A program made the translations under genes and the position numbers. From contig NZ_BMTS01000001.1 of the NCBI RefSeq assembly GCF_014649795.1, positions 620,001 to 684,000 of the forward strand: a DNA stretch of 64,000 nucleotides. Reading direction: 5' to 3'. This DNA is from Streptomyces melanogenes. GTDB lineage: Bacteria > Actinomycetota > Actinomycetes > Streptomycetales > Streptomycetaceae. Shown piece by piece: positions 42,309 through 50,559 of the stretch. Each line of letters opens with the position of its first letter. Within the stretch, counting starts at the first letter, position 1. Under the pieces are notes generated by a model. The model saw only the letters and a list, made by a program, of their open reading frames with translations. It did no database searches and was not told the origin of the DNA.

Positions 42309-44438
42309 TCACCAACCGGTGCCGATCTGGGTGCGGTTGCCCAGGGCCGAGTTGCCCGTGCCGGGGTAGAGGTAGAAGGCGCCGGTGGCGGCGGACGGGG
42401 CCTCGACCGCGGCGAGGTCGCCCTTGCCGTCGCCGGTGAAGTCCGCGCCGACGAGCCCGCGCATGGTGTTCCAGCCGGTGCCCGCCGCGGTGCGGTCGCC
42501 GAGGGTGGCGGTGCCGTTGAGCCTGCCCGTACCGGGGTAGCTCCACAGTGCGCCGGTGCGGTCCACGGCCATCAGGTCGGCGACGCCGTCCGCGTTCAGG
42601 TCGCCGGGGCTGGTGAGTTCGGTCATGCCGTCCCAGCCGGAGCCGATCTGGACGCGGTCGCCGAGGGTGTTCATCCCGGCCGCGCCGCCGCTGCCCGGGT
42701 ACGCCCACAGCGCGCCGTTGACGTCGACGGCGGCGAGGTCGGGCCGGCCGTCCTTGGTGAGGTCCAGGGCGGTCAGTTCACGCATGGTGTTCCAGCCGGT
42801 GCCGATGCGGACGCGGTCGCCGAGGGTGCTCATTCCGCTCGCGCCGCCCGTGCCGGGGTAGACGTACAGCTCGCCGGTGGCCGCCTCGACGGTGACCAGG
42901 TCGGCCTTGCCGTCGCCGGTGAAGTCCCCGGCGGCCAGCTTGCCCATCGCGCCCCAGCCGGAGCCGATCTGGACACGGTCGCCGAACGTGCCGCGCCCGG
43001 TGCCCGGGTAGAGCCAGAGCTTGCCGGTGCTCGCCTCCACGCCGACGACGTCCTTCTTGCCGTCACCGGTGAAGTCGGCCGCGGTCAGCTCGGTCATGCC
43101 CGCCCGGGCGGGCTCGCCGGGCCAGGGCGTGTGCTCGACGACACGGCCGCCCGGGACCTCGTTGAGCATCCAGAGCTGGTCGGAGTCGGGCCAGTAGGAG
43201 AGGTTCTCCAGGTTCACGGGCGCCCGGGTGACCAGCCGCACCGGCTCGCCCGGCCGCGCGTGGTAGAGGCAGTTCTCGAAGTTGTGGACGGTCTTCGGGT
43301 CCTGGTGCTCGGCGGGGACGAACTCGGGGCAGGGGCCCGAAATCGTGAAGCGGCCCTTGTTCATGGCGATGCCCTGGGCACCGCCCATCGGGGAGGCAAA
43401 GGCCTCACTGGCCGCCACGCGGCCCGACGCGTCGGCCTTGAGGGCACCCGTGGCGGGGTCGATGGGCCAGCGCACGACGGGCGCGGTGGCCCGGCCGAAG
43501 TCGCCTTCCACCTTGTAGGGATCGCCCTCGGCGGTGACCAGGGCGGGCTGGGAGCCGGTCAGGTCCAGGGAGGCCGAGGTGATGCAGGGGCGCTGGGGGA
43601 CACCGGCGTACGAACCGCAGCCGTCGCCCGCCCCGGTGTAGGCGTAGCTGCCCTGGCGCGGCAGGACGTAGGTGTGCCCGTTGCCGTGGGCCCTGCCCGA
43701 GCCGTCCAGGCCGACGGCGGAGTCGGAGGTGGTGTCCATCTTCCACAGGTCGTTCAGGTCGAAGACGTCGAGGCCGCTGCCGGTGCCGGCGACGTACAGC
43801 TTGCTGCCGGACCAGACCACGCCGTGGGCATGCCCCTGGACGATGGGGACGAAGTTGCCGCCCGCGTCGTCGAGGGCCACCAACTGCACGTGCCGGTAGG
43901 TGACGTGGGCCGGGTCGGTGACGTCGGCGAAGGTGATCCGCTCGGTCCCGTTCGGGCCGTACCAACTGGCGATGAGCACCTTGCGGCCGTTGACCAGCGT
44001 CTGGGACTGGGGGGATTCGCCGGAGCCGGTGAGGCCCTGCGGGATCCAGGAGCCGCTGGCGTCGTCCTCGGGGGACCAGCAGAAGCCCTCGGCGCCGGCG
44101 ACGCGGGAGGTGTGGCACAGGGGTCGGCCCGCGGTGGTGCCGACGGTGTTGGCGAGCACGTCGGCGGCCTTGACCCGCTGGAGCGCGGGGTGGGCGGACT
44201 CGAAGGCGGCGACGCGCCCCTTCTCGCGACCGCCGTCGCCCTGGAGGCCCAGGCCGTCGGTGCCGATCCGGGTGACCGTGTTGTACGTGGCGATCCCCCC
44301 GTCCGGGACGGTGGGGGCACCGGCGGCGGCCGGGGACGCGCTGCTCAGCGACAGCAGCGCCGCCAGGGCCGCGACGGCCGCTCCTGCGGTGCTGCTCGCG
44401 CGGGTGCGGATGCGGTGGGTGGGGCGTGGTCGGGCCAT
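42309..44438 (-). CDS. Secreted FG-GAP/VCBS-repeat protein with uncharacterised N-terminal domain
   Basis: The 709-residue protein has a signal peptide (about 1-40). Residues about 45-440 form an uncharacterised domain rich in beta strands (VQGHAHGVVWSGSKLYVAGT, GLDVFDLNDLWKMDTTS, YVLPRQGSYAYTGAGDGCGS), suggestive of a propeller. Residues about 455-709 hold FG-GAP/VCBS repeats of the type DFTGDGKKDVVGVEASTGKL, ending IGTGW. The Asp-rich loops should bind calcium. It closely shares the repeat module with the next two genes upstream. ATG 44438 has GGAGCTCC in front. Each of the three genes seems to have its own promoter. Its substrate or role is unknown; a cell-surface or exoenzyme function is likely. 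Confidence 0.85.
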   Translation of the reverse strand: MARPRPTHRIRTRASSTAGAAVAALAALLSLSSASPAAAGAPTVPDGGIATYNTVTRIGTDGLGLQGDGGREKGRVAAFESAHPALQRVKAADVLANTVGTTAGRPLCHTSRVAGAEGFCWSPEDDASGSWIPQGLTGSGESPQSQTLVNGRKVLIASWYGPNGTERITFADVTDPAHVTYRHVQLVALDDAGGNFVPIVQGHAHGVVWSGSKLYVAGTGSGLDVFDLNDLWKMDTTSDSAVGLDGSGRAHGNGHTYVLPRQGSYAYTGAGDGCGSYAGVPQRPCITSASLDLTGSQPALVTAEGDPYKVEGDFGRATAPVVRWPIDPATGALKADASGRVAASEAFASPMGGAQGIAMNKGRFTISGPCPEFVPAEHQDPKTVHNFENCLYHARPGEPVRLVTRAPVNLENLSYWPDSDQLWMLNEVPGGRVVEHTPWPGEPARAGMTELTAADFTGDGKKDVVGVEASTGKLWLYPGTGRGTFGDRVQIGSGWGAMGKLAAGDFTGDGKADLVTVEAATGELYVYPGTGGASGMSTLGDRVRIGTGWNTMRELTALDLTKDGRPDLAAVDVNGALWAYPGSGGAAGMNTLGDRVQIGSGWDGMTELTSPGDLNADGVADLMAVDRTGALWSYPGTGRLNGTATLGDRTAAGTGWNTMRGLVGADFTGDGKGDLAAVEAPSAATGAFYLYPGTGNSALGNRTQIGTGW
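42633..42716 (-). repeat. 84-base near-identical segment shared with 46401-46484
   Basis: These 84 bases differ from 46401-46484 at only three positions that I can count. Both code for the same FG-GAP repeat (GMNTLGDRVQIGSGW and flanks). This level of identity exceeds that of the rest of the modules and points to recent duplication or gene conversion between the two genes. Confidence 0.7.
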
Positions 44439-44499
44439 GGCGGTGGAGCTCCTTGTCGGATGCCGGGGTGGTGGTGATCCGGGGCGGGGGACTGTGCGG

Positions 44500-44538
44500 C
44501 GGGGCCGCCACCGCCTGGTTGCTGCGGTGGCGGCCCCG
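44500..44538 (-). terminator. 15-bp hairpin terminator after the CHAP gene
   Basis: CGGGGCCGCCACCGC, nine bases, GCGGTGGCGGCCCCG: a perfect 15-bp stem about 40 bases downstream of the CHAP-FG-GAP gene stop (44577). It supports separate transcription of the next FG-GAP gene. Confidence 0.8.
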
Positions 44539-44576
44539 GGTGCGAGGGGGCGTCGGCTTCTTCGACGCGGGACGCC

Positions 44577-46001
44577 TTACCAGCCGGTGCCGATCTGGAC
44601 GCGGTCGCCCAGGGTGTTCATGCCGTTGAGGGTGCCGGTGCCGGGGTAGGCGAAGAAGGTGCCGGTGCTGCCCGCGGTGGCCTGGACGGCGCCGAGGTCG
44701 CCCTTGCCGTCGCCGTTGAAGTCGGCGCCGACCAGGTTGGTCATCGACTTCCAGCCGGAGCCGATCTGGACGCGGTCGCCCAGGGTGCTCATACCGCTGA
44801 GCTTGCCGGAGCCGGGGTAGGCGAACAGGTTGCCGCTCTCGTCCCGGGCGACCAGGTCGTCGACGCCGTCGGAGTTGAGGTCGCCCGGGGTGACGATCTG
44901 GCTCATCGCACCCCAGCCGGTGCCGATCTGGACGCGCTCGCCGAGGGTGTTCATCCCGTTGACCGCACCGGTGCCCGGGTAGGCGTAGAGGTTGCCGGTG
45001 CCGGTCTCGACGGCGACGACGTCGGCCTTGCCGTCCTTGTTGACGTCGATCCGGGCCACGTCGCGCATCCCGGACCAGCCGGAGCCGATCTTCACCCGGT
45101 CCCCGAGGGTGCCCATGCCGTTGACCGCACCGGTGCCGGGGTAGAGGTAGAGGTCGCCGGCCGCGCTCTCGGTGGCCAGGACGTCGGCCTTGCCGTCCCC
45201 GGTGAAGTCGCCGACGGTCACGTTGGTCATGGTGTTCCAGCCGGAGCCGATCTTGACGCGCTGGCCGAGGGTGCTGTTGCCGTTGACGGCGCCGGAGCCC
45301 GGGTAGAAGTACAGGTCGCCGGTGGTGGTCTCGGTGGCCAGGACGTCCTGGGTGCGGTTGCCGTCCAAGTCGCCGCCGGCCAGGTGGGTCATGCCCGCGT
45401 CGGCCGGGGTCACGGAGGAGTCGCTGTTGAGGACCGGCGATATGTAGCCGCTGATGGTCTGGCCCCAGGGGGCCTTGCCCACCTGCCAGTCGGTGGTCGA
45501 CTCGGTCTGCACGATGCCGTCGGGGTGGGTCCGGTGCCCCTCGTTGCCGCCCACCATCGTCACAGTGGTGCCGTTGAAGCCGGTCACCATGGCGACGTGG
45601 GCGGCCCAGTTGCTGCCGTTGTAGTCGTAGACGACCGCGTCGCCCACCTTCGGGGTGCTGTGCAGGGTGTTGTTGGCCACGCCGTACTTGTAGAAGCTGA
45701 CCGCGCCGTCGGTGAGCGAGGCGAGACGCGCCACGTCGTAGTGGGACCACACCCACCCGACGAAGTCCGCACACCATGCCTGGGAGGCTCCGCCCCGGCC
45801 GTCGCAGCTGCTTCCCTGGTTGTTGGTGTGGCTCCAGTAGCCGCCGTGGGCACAGGGGCCGTTGCCGACCTCGGCCCGGGCGAGCGTGGCCATCGAGGAA
45901 CCGGCGTCGGCCTGCGCCGGGCTGACGCTCAGACCGGTGACGGCGGCCGCGACGGCCAGGGCGGCGAGAGCGGACTTCTTGACGTGGGTGAACTTGGACA
46001 T
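44577..46001 (-). CDS. Secreted CHAP-domain peptidoglycan hydrolase with FG-GAP repeats
   Basis: The 474-residue protein has a signal peptide cut after QADA (about 33) and a CHAP domain (about 35-185) with catalytic Cys77 in QAWCADFVGWVWSHY, His135 in WAAHVAMVTGF and an Asn in GGNEGH (153). CHAP enzymes are NlpC/P60-related amidases or endopeptidases of peptidoglycan. FG-GAP repeats (about 205-474) follow, ending IGTGW, homologous to the modules of the genes on both sides. The repeats may hold the enzyme in the wall or shape a calcium-dependent propeller. ATG 46001. The next gene encodes an Rpf enzyme, a complementary glycan cleaver. Confidence 0.9.
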   Translation of the reverse strand: MSKFTHVKKSALAALAVAAAVTGLSVSPAQADAGSSMATLARAEVGNGPCAHGGYWSHTNNQGSSCDGRGGASQAWCADFVGWVWSHYDVARLASLTDGAVSFYKYGVANNTLHSTPKVGDAVVYDYNGSNWAAHVAMVTGFNGTTVTMVGGNEGHRTHPDGIVQTESTTDWQVGKAPWGQTISGYISPVLNSDSSVTPADAGMTHLAGGDLDGNRTQDVLATETTTGDLYFYPGSGAVNGNSTLGQRVKIGSGWNTMTNVTVGDFTGDGKADVLATESAAGDLYLYPGTGAVNGMGTLGDRVKIGSGWSGMRDVARIDVNKDGKADVVAVETGTGNLYAYPGTGAVNGMNTLGERVQIGTGWGAMSQIVTPGDLNSDGVDDLVARDESGNLFAYPGSGKLSGMSTLGDRVQIGSGWKSMTNLVGADFNGDGKGDLGAVQATAGSTGTFFAYPGTGTLNGMNTLGDRVQIGTGW

Positions 46002-46076
46002 GGCGGAGTCTCCTGTGAGTGAAAGGGTGTGAGAAAGCGGGGGTCTGAGTGAGAGGGGAGGTGAACGGCGGTGTGG

Positions 46077-47273
46077 CTACCAGCCGTTGCCGATCGCGGC
46101 ACGGTCGGCGAAACCGCCGTTGCCGTTGCCGGGGTAGAAGTAGAAGCTGCCGGTGGAGCCGGTCGGCGCCTCGACCGCGTCGAGGTCGCCCTTGCCGTCG
46201 CCGTTGAAGTCCGCGCCGACGAGCTGGCGCATCGAGTTCCAGCCGGTCCCGATCCGGTTGCGGTCGCCGAGGGTGTTCATGCCGTTGAGGGATCCGCTGG
46301 CGGGGTACTTCCACAGCGCGCCCGCCGGGTCGACGGCGACCAGGTCGGCGGTGCCGTCCCCGTTCAGGTCACCGGGGCTGGCGAGTTCGGCCATGGTGCT
46401 CCAGCCGGAGCCGATCTGGACGCGGTCGCCGAGGGTGTTCATCCCGGCCGCTCTGCCGCTGCCCGGGTAGGCCCACAGCGCGCCGCCCGAGTCGATGGCC
46501 AGTAGGTCGGACTTGCCGTCCTTGTTGGTGTCGAGCGCGGTGAGGTCGCGCATCGCACCCCAGCCCGCCCCGATCTGGAGGCGCTCGCCGAAGGTGTTCA
46601 TACCGCCCGCGGTGCCGCTGCCGGGGTAGACGTACAGGTCGCCGGTGGAGTTCTCGACGGCGGCCAGGTCGGCCTTGCCGTCGCCGGTGAAGTCGGCGGC
46701 GGCAAGCTTGCTCATCGTGCCCCAGCCGGAGCCGATGCGGACGCGGTCGCCGAGCGTGCCGTCGCCGTTGCCCGGGTACAGGTAGAGGTTGCCGGTGGCG
46801 GACTCGACCCCCACCAGGTCCTTCTTCCCGTCGCCGGTGAAGTCGGCGGCCGTGAGGTGCACCATGCCGACGGGCGCCGGCGGGGTGGTCGGGTACGGAG
46901 TGGCGTGGTCGTTGGCGAGCCCCGCTTTCGCCCCGCAGCCGCCCCAGGCGATCGCGCCCTGCCCGGCGAGGATCTTCTCGGCGATGAGGATCTGCTGCTG
47001 CTTGGTGGCCTGGTGGGGGTACGTGGCGTACTGGCGGCCGCCGTACGCGTTCCAGGTCGACAGGAGTATCTGCAGACCGCCGAAGAACCCGTTCCCGGTG
47101 TTGATCTGCCAGTCGTCGGTGGACTCGCAGTGGGCGACCTTGTCCCATGTGGCTAGGGAGGCGGCGCTCGCGGATCCGGCGGAGGCAAGGGAGAGGGTCA
47201 CCCCGGCGAGGGCCAGGGCGGCGGTGGTGGCGGTCTTGGCCGTACGGGACGAAGTGCGGGGTGTTTTGGGCAT
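46077..47273 (-). CDS. Secreted Rpf-like (resuscitation-promoting factor) transglycosylase with FG-GAP repeats
   Basis: The 398-residue protein has a signal peptide (about 1-38) and an Rpf domain (about 39-118): ATWDKVAHCESTDDWQINTG with catalytic Glu50, NGFFGGLQILLSTWNAYGG, and Cys49/Cys113 able to form the usual disulphide. Rpf domains cleave peptidoglycan glycan strands during spore germination and growth in Streptomyces. In place of the usual LysM or G5 domain it carries FG-GAP repeats (about 135-398), as its two neighbours do. ATG 47273. No c-di-AMP riboswitch consensus was found upstream, unlike rpfA of S. coelicolor. Confidence 0.92.
   Translation of the reverse strand: MPKTPRTSSRTAKTATTAALALAGVTLSLASAGSASAASLATWDKVAHCESTDDWQINTGNGFFGGLQILLSTWNAYGGRQYATYPHQATKQQQILIAEKILAGQGAIAWGGCGAKAGLANDHATPYPTTPPAPVGMVHLTAADFTGDGKKDLVGVESATGNLYLYPGNGDGTLGDRVRIGSGWGTMSKLAAADFTGDGKADLAAVENSTGDLYVYPGSGTAGGMNTFGERLQIGAGWGAMRDLTALDTNKDGKSDLLAIDSGGALWAYPGSGRAAGMNTLGDRVQIGSGWSTMAELASPGDLNGDGTADLVAVDPAGALWKYPASGSLNGMNTLGDRNRIGTGWNSMRQLVGADFNGDGKGDLDAVEAPTGSTGSFYFYPGNGNGGFADRAAIGNGW
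46401..46484 (-). repeat. 84-base near-identical segment shared with 42633-42716
   Basis: Partner copy of the segment described at 42633-42716, with three differences. It lies in the FG-GAP region of the Rpf gene. Confidence 0.7.
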
Positions 47274-47576
47274 GACGGAACCTCACAAGGGCGGAGAGAA
47301 AGAAAAGAAGAGACGCGGACCGGGCGGCGCAGGGCATGACGGAGGCACGGGCCGGTGGCGGAGAGGACGGCGGTGCGCGGACGGCACGGCCGCAGGCGTG
47401 ACATCGGTCGGTCGGGGACCGGCCGGGGCGGCGGGCTGCTACAGCTGCCCTGCAGGAACAGCTGGTGCGGCACTGCGCTTCAACAAGCTGTACCGCGCTT
47501 CAACGAGGGCGGTGTATTGCAGCAAGTCGACGGAAGCGGAGACCGGGAGCCGTAACGAGGGCTCCGGGCCCGAGAG
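47274..47576. other. 303-base intergenic region with direct repeats
   Basis: No gene. It separates the Rpf gene from the small secreted peptide gene. GCGCTTCAAC occurs twice (47475-47484, 47495-47504) exactly 20 bases apart. CCTGCAGG and two CAGCTG palindromes cluster at 47442-47463. A purine-rich stretch (GGAGAGAAAGAAAAGAAG) lies 18 bases from the Rpf start. The repeats may be activator sites for the leftward Rpf transcript. Confidence 0.5.
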
Positions 47577-47741
47577 TTACGACCAACCCATGGTCTGCAG
47601 GGTGACGGCGGTCGTGGTGGGGACCGGAGCGGCGTGCGGCCCGGCGGACGACGGAGTTCCGACGGAGGCGGCGGCCACGCCGAGGGCGGAGACGAGGAGG
47701 GCGGTGACCGCGGCGGCCCGGGCGACGGAGGTGCGAAGCAT
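47577..47741 (-). CDS. Small secreted peptide (54 residues)
   Basis: ATG 47741 has AAAGGA about nine bases upstream. The product is a signal peptide (MLRTSVARAAAVTALLVSAL, cleavage near AAAS or PSSA) followed by a short tail, PHAAPVPTTTAVTLQTMGWS. The mature peptide would be about 25-35 residues, polar and without cysteines. I do not recognise it. It lies beside a 132-residue protein of the same strand and a divergent TrmB/LuxR-type regulator, so a signalling peptide is one guess; a surface-active or wall peptide is another. Confidence 0.65.
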   Translation of the reverse strand: MLRTSVARAAAVTALLVSALGVAAASVGTPSSAGPHAAPVPTTTAVTLQTMGWS

Positions 47742-47849
47742 GACGAGAGTCCTTTTCTGATGGTGTGTCGGCGATCTGGAACCGGTTCGCATCCCGCGGT
47801 GACGCTGTCCGGTTCCGGCCTGCCGGGCGGTGTTCCCTGCTGGCGAGAA

Positions 47850-48248
47850 CTACTTTCGTCGCTGGTCGGACTGGGCGGAAGGGTTTTCCCGTGGCCCCAA
47901 CGGGCCATGGCCGCTTCCGTCCGCCGCCGCTTCCGTGGGGCCGGAAGCGGACAGCAGCGACTCGTAGAACGGGGCGACCATCGGGACCCGTGCGCCCAGC
48001 AGCCACCAGCCGCCGAACTCGGGGCAGCGCAGGGCCCGTCGGCACACCTCGGCCGCCCGCTCCTCGGCGGCGGCCAGACCGTCCGCCCGTACATAGAGGC
48101 CGATCACGGGATGGGGCTGGGCGTCGGGGTGGACGGCGACGTGCTCGATGCCGTCCTCGTCCCGGGCCTGGGAACGCACCAGGGAGCGCGCTTCGTCAGG
48201 GAGGCGGGAGTCGAGCGGCCCGCGAAGACTGGCATGGACGAGATACAT
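47850..48248 (-). CDS. Conserved hypothetical protein (132 residues)
   Basis: The protein begins MYLVHASLRGPLDSRLPDEA and contains EHVAVHPDAQPHPVIGLYVR and a helix with AAEERAAEVCRRAL. The first 75 residues look like a ferredoxin-fold (beta-alpha-beta) unit. The C-terminus is low complexity. I know similar streptomycete proteins only as hypotheticals. ATG 48248 with GGAAGAG upstream is chosen; the open frame to 48410 runs through the promoter region of the divergent regulator. It is followed after 108 bases by the secreted peptide gene on the same strand and probably forms an operon with it. Confidence 0.72.
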   Translation of the reverse strand: MYLVHASLRGPLDSRLPDEARSLVRSQARDEDGIEHVAVHPDAQPHPVIGLYVRADGLAAAEERAAEVCRRALRCPEFGGWWLLGARVPMVAPFYESLLSASGPTEAAADGSGHGPLGPRENPSAQSDQRRK

Positions 48249-48433
48249 GGATCGAACTCTTCCAAATGGCCAACTCACACGCCAGCCACGCCGGGTGGAC
48301 GTTTCCGGCCAAGGCCGCTTCCGTCCAGCACGGATGTCTGTCGCACAGAGGCTTCGGAGGTATATACCTGGACGTGGCATGATCCCTTCAGGCCCGGGGG
48401 GTTGTTTCACCGGTTTTGAGGGGGGTTTGCTCG

Positions 48434-49432
48434 ATGCTCACCGCATTGGGGCTCGACGCGGCGGCGGAATCCGTCTACCGAGCCATGCTCGCCGATCCGC
48501 GCGGCGGGGTCGCCGAGCTCGTCGCCCGGCTGGAGCGGCCCGAGGACGAGATACGCGACGCCCTGGACGTACTGAGCGAGCTCGCCCTCGTACGGCCGTC
48601 GGCCGAGCGGGAGGGCAGCCTGCGGGCGGTGTCGCCCGACATCGGCATGGAAATCCTCATGGCCCGTCAGCAGGCGGAGTTGGCCGCACAGCAGCAGCGC
48701 CTGGAGGAGTCCCGCGCCGTCGCCGCCCAGCTGATCGCCGAGTACGCGGATCTGCGCCCGGCGGCGTCCAGCCCGGGCGTGGAGCAGCTCATCGGCATCG
48801 ATCAGATCCGCGACTGCCTCGCCCGCCTCACCCGCGACGTCACCACCGAGGTCATGTCCTTCGCCCCCGGCGGCGCCCAGCCGGAAGCCCAGATGCGGGC
48901 GTCGCGGCCGCTGGATGAGCAACTGCTGCGCCGGGGCGTGCGGATGCGCACGCTGTACCTCAGCAGCGTCCGCAACGACCAGCCCACCGTCGAGTACGCC
49001 ACCTGGCTCGCCGGGCTCGGCGGCCAGGTCCGTACCGTGCCCGATCTGCCCACCCGGATGATCATCACCGACTGCTCCACCGCGGTGATCCCGGTCAGCA
49101 GCGACGACACCGGCGCGGGCGCCGTCCTGCTCACCGGCCAGGGCACCCTCACGGCGCTGTGCGCGCTGTTCGAGAGCACCTGGGCGGGCGCCCAGCCCCT
49201 CGGCGCGGCCGCCCCCAGGGACACGAAGGGGCTGAGCCCCCAGGAGGCCACCACCATCGCCCTGTTGGCCCAGGGGCACACCGACGAGGCCATCGCCAAG
49301 CGGCTCGGCGTCTCCCAGCGCACCGCCCGCCGCATCGCGACCGAACTGATGGAACGCCTGGGCGCCCGCAGCCGTTTCGAGGCGGGTGTGCGCTCGGTGC
49401 AGCACGGCTGGCTGCCGTCGACCCCGAACTGA
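48434..49432 (+). CDS. TrmB-like / LuxR-type transcriptional regulator
   Basis: The 332-residue protein has an N-terminal TrmB-like winged helix (AAESVYRAMLADPRGGVAEL, then LDVLSELALVRPSAE), a central domain with a phospholipase-D-like strand pattern (about 115-250, with LIGIDQIRDCLARL and RMIITDCSTAVIPVS), and a C-terminal LuxR helix-turn-helix (LSPQEATTIALLAQGHTDEA, then KRLGVSQRTARRIATELMER). Regulators of this build are abundant in Streptomyces, and several stand beside small secreted peptide genes. ATG 48434 has GAGGGGGG upstream. It is divergent from the 132-residue protein gene, the likely target. Confidence 0.88.
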   Translation: MLTALGLDAAAESVYRAMLADPRGGVAELVARLERPEDEIRDALDVLSELALVRPSAEREGSLRAVSPDIGMEILMARQQAELAAQQQRLEESRAVAAQLIAEYADLRPAASSPGVEQLIGIDQIRDCLARLTRDVTTEVMSFAPGGAQPEAQMRASRPLDEQLLRRGVRMRTLYLSSVRNDQPTVEYATWLAGLGGQVRTVPDLPTRMIITDCSTAVIPVSSDDTGAGAVLLTGQGTLTALCALFESTWAGAQPLGAAAPRDTKGLSPQEATTIALLAQGHTDEAIAKRLGVSQRTARRIATELMERLGARSRFEAGVRSVQHGWLPSTPN

Positions 49433-49462
49433 CGCGCCTCGGGGCACGCGCCCGTCGTAACG

Positions 49463-49807
49463 TCACTCGCTCAAGGACGCCCACGCCCACACGATGAAGG
49501 CCAGCGGCACCGCGACGGCCGTCAGACCGAGCGCGACCCCGGCGCGTGCCCGGCGCCGGTCGACGCCCTCCTCGCCCCGCAGGTGACGCAGGTCCCCGGT
49601 GCCGTAGATGATCGCGGCGATCCCCAGCGGCACGGTCAGGTACAGGGGGACGTGACGGATCTGCGGCGGGATGGCGTCGGGCAGCCACGGACACCCGAAG
49701 AACGCGAGGGCGACCGTGCCCATCACCATCGACGTCGTGCCCGTCCACTCCTGTGCTTCCGTCGTCACCTGGGCGGACGTGGTGGGGGTCTGCTGCTCGA
49801 AGCTCAT
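49463..49807 (-). CDS. Small membrane protein, DUF4190-like
   Basis: The 114-residue protein has a polar N-terminus and about three membrane helices (MVMGTVALAFFGCPWLP, VPLYLTVPLGIAAIIYGTGD and ALGLTAVAVPLAFIVWAWA) with a basic Arg-rich loop between the last two. This is the plan of DUF4190 proteins, whose function is unknown. Start ATG 49807. It is convergent with the LuxR-type regulator gene. Confidence 0.75.
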   Translation of the reverse strand: MSFEQQTPTTSAQVTTEAQEWTGTTSMVMGTVALAFFGCPWLPDAIPPQIRHVPLYLTVPLGIAAIIYGTGDLRHLRGEEGVDRRRARAGVALGLTAVAVPLAFIVWAWASLSE

Positions 49808-49897
49808 GATCGAGAGGCTAGGGGGCGGGGTGATCGGGGCGCGTGGGGGCGGCTACTCATTTCGCCGTGAGTAGCTGGGGGATCGTCGCGCAGCCGC

Positions 49898-50431
49898 TCA
49901 GAGGACATGAACGGCGATGGCGTGGGCGCACGTCAGGGACTCCGCGTGCGTGGTGTCGACTTCCATGTCGTAGACGACACCCTCGTGTGCCATGTGCGCC
50001 TGGGACGCGGCCATGCCCTGGGTCCGGTCGCCCCGCGCGGTCTCACGGGCGGCGGCGACCGTGCTCTCGCACCGGACGCCGACCCAGAGCACGGACAGGT
50101 CGCCGACGGCCTCGCACCAGCGCTGCTGGGAGGCGGCTCCGCCGAGGAAGACGTCGTCGACGATGACCCGGGCACCTGCCCGGGCCGTCGCCACGACGCC
50201 TTCCATCCAGGCCGCCTCCAGCGCCCGGAAGTCGGCCCCGATCGTCACGGCGCCGTCCGCCTCGAACCCGATGCCGTCCGGCGACGTCTGCATGCTCGCG
50301 GGCAGGGCGTCGACGAGCGAGTCGATTCCGAACGCCAGCCAGGGATGCGGCAGTACGGCTTGCAGGCACCGCACGATCCCGGTCTTTCCCGAGCTGGAGC
50401 CGCCGTTGAGGATGATCATCTGAGTCGTCAC
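49898..50431 (-). CDS. cpt: Chloramphenicol 3-O-phosphotransferase
   Basis: The 177-residue protein closely matches the CPT of the chloramphenicol producer S. venezuelae. It shares [20 protein letters not shown] with the Walker A loop (10-17), WLAFGIDSL with the catalytic Asp37, and the stretch [14 protein letters not shown]. It transfers the ATP gamma-phosphate to the C3 hydroxyl of chloramphenicol, giving self-resistance. No chloramphenicol biosynthesis genes are in the window, so it is an orphan resistance gene or acts on another compound. ATG 50431. It is divergent from the GlxA-type regulator. Confidence 0.92.
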   Translation of the reverse strand: MTTQMIILNGGSSSGKTGIVRCLQAVLPHPWLAFGIDSLVDALPASMQTSPDGIGFEADGAVTIGADFRALEAAWMEGVVATARAGARVIVDDVFLGGAASQQRWCEAVGDLSVLWVGVRCESTVAAARETARGDRTQGMAASQAHMAHEGVVYDMEVDTTHAESLTCAHAIAVHVL

Positions 50432-50559
50432 CGCGACACAGTACGGCGCCTGTCTCGGTGATGCGGACCGAATTTCCCTCCCCGGCCGGACGTCGGCGTG
50501 TCCGGATGTGACAGGGAACCGTCATTGCGGTCATCGGTGGTGGCGGTGAGGATTAAGGC

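Noticed and set aside
47274..47576. c-di-AMP (ydaO) riboswitch expected upstream of an Rpf gene
   Set aside because: I looked for the conserved segments on the minus strand and did not find them; a covariance-model search would settle it.
47908..47955. Repeats of CGCTTCCGT as a regulatory array
   Set aside because: They lie in the low-complexity Gly/Ala-rich 3' end of the 132-residue protein gene and are explained by codon repetition.
49898..50431. Evidence for a chloramphenicol biosynthetic cluster
   Set aside because: No aminodeoxychorismate, NRPS or halogenase genes are present around the phosphotransferase.
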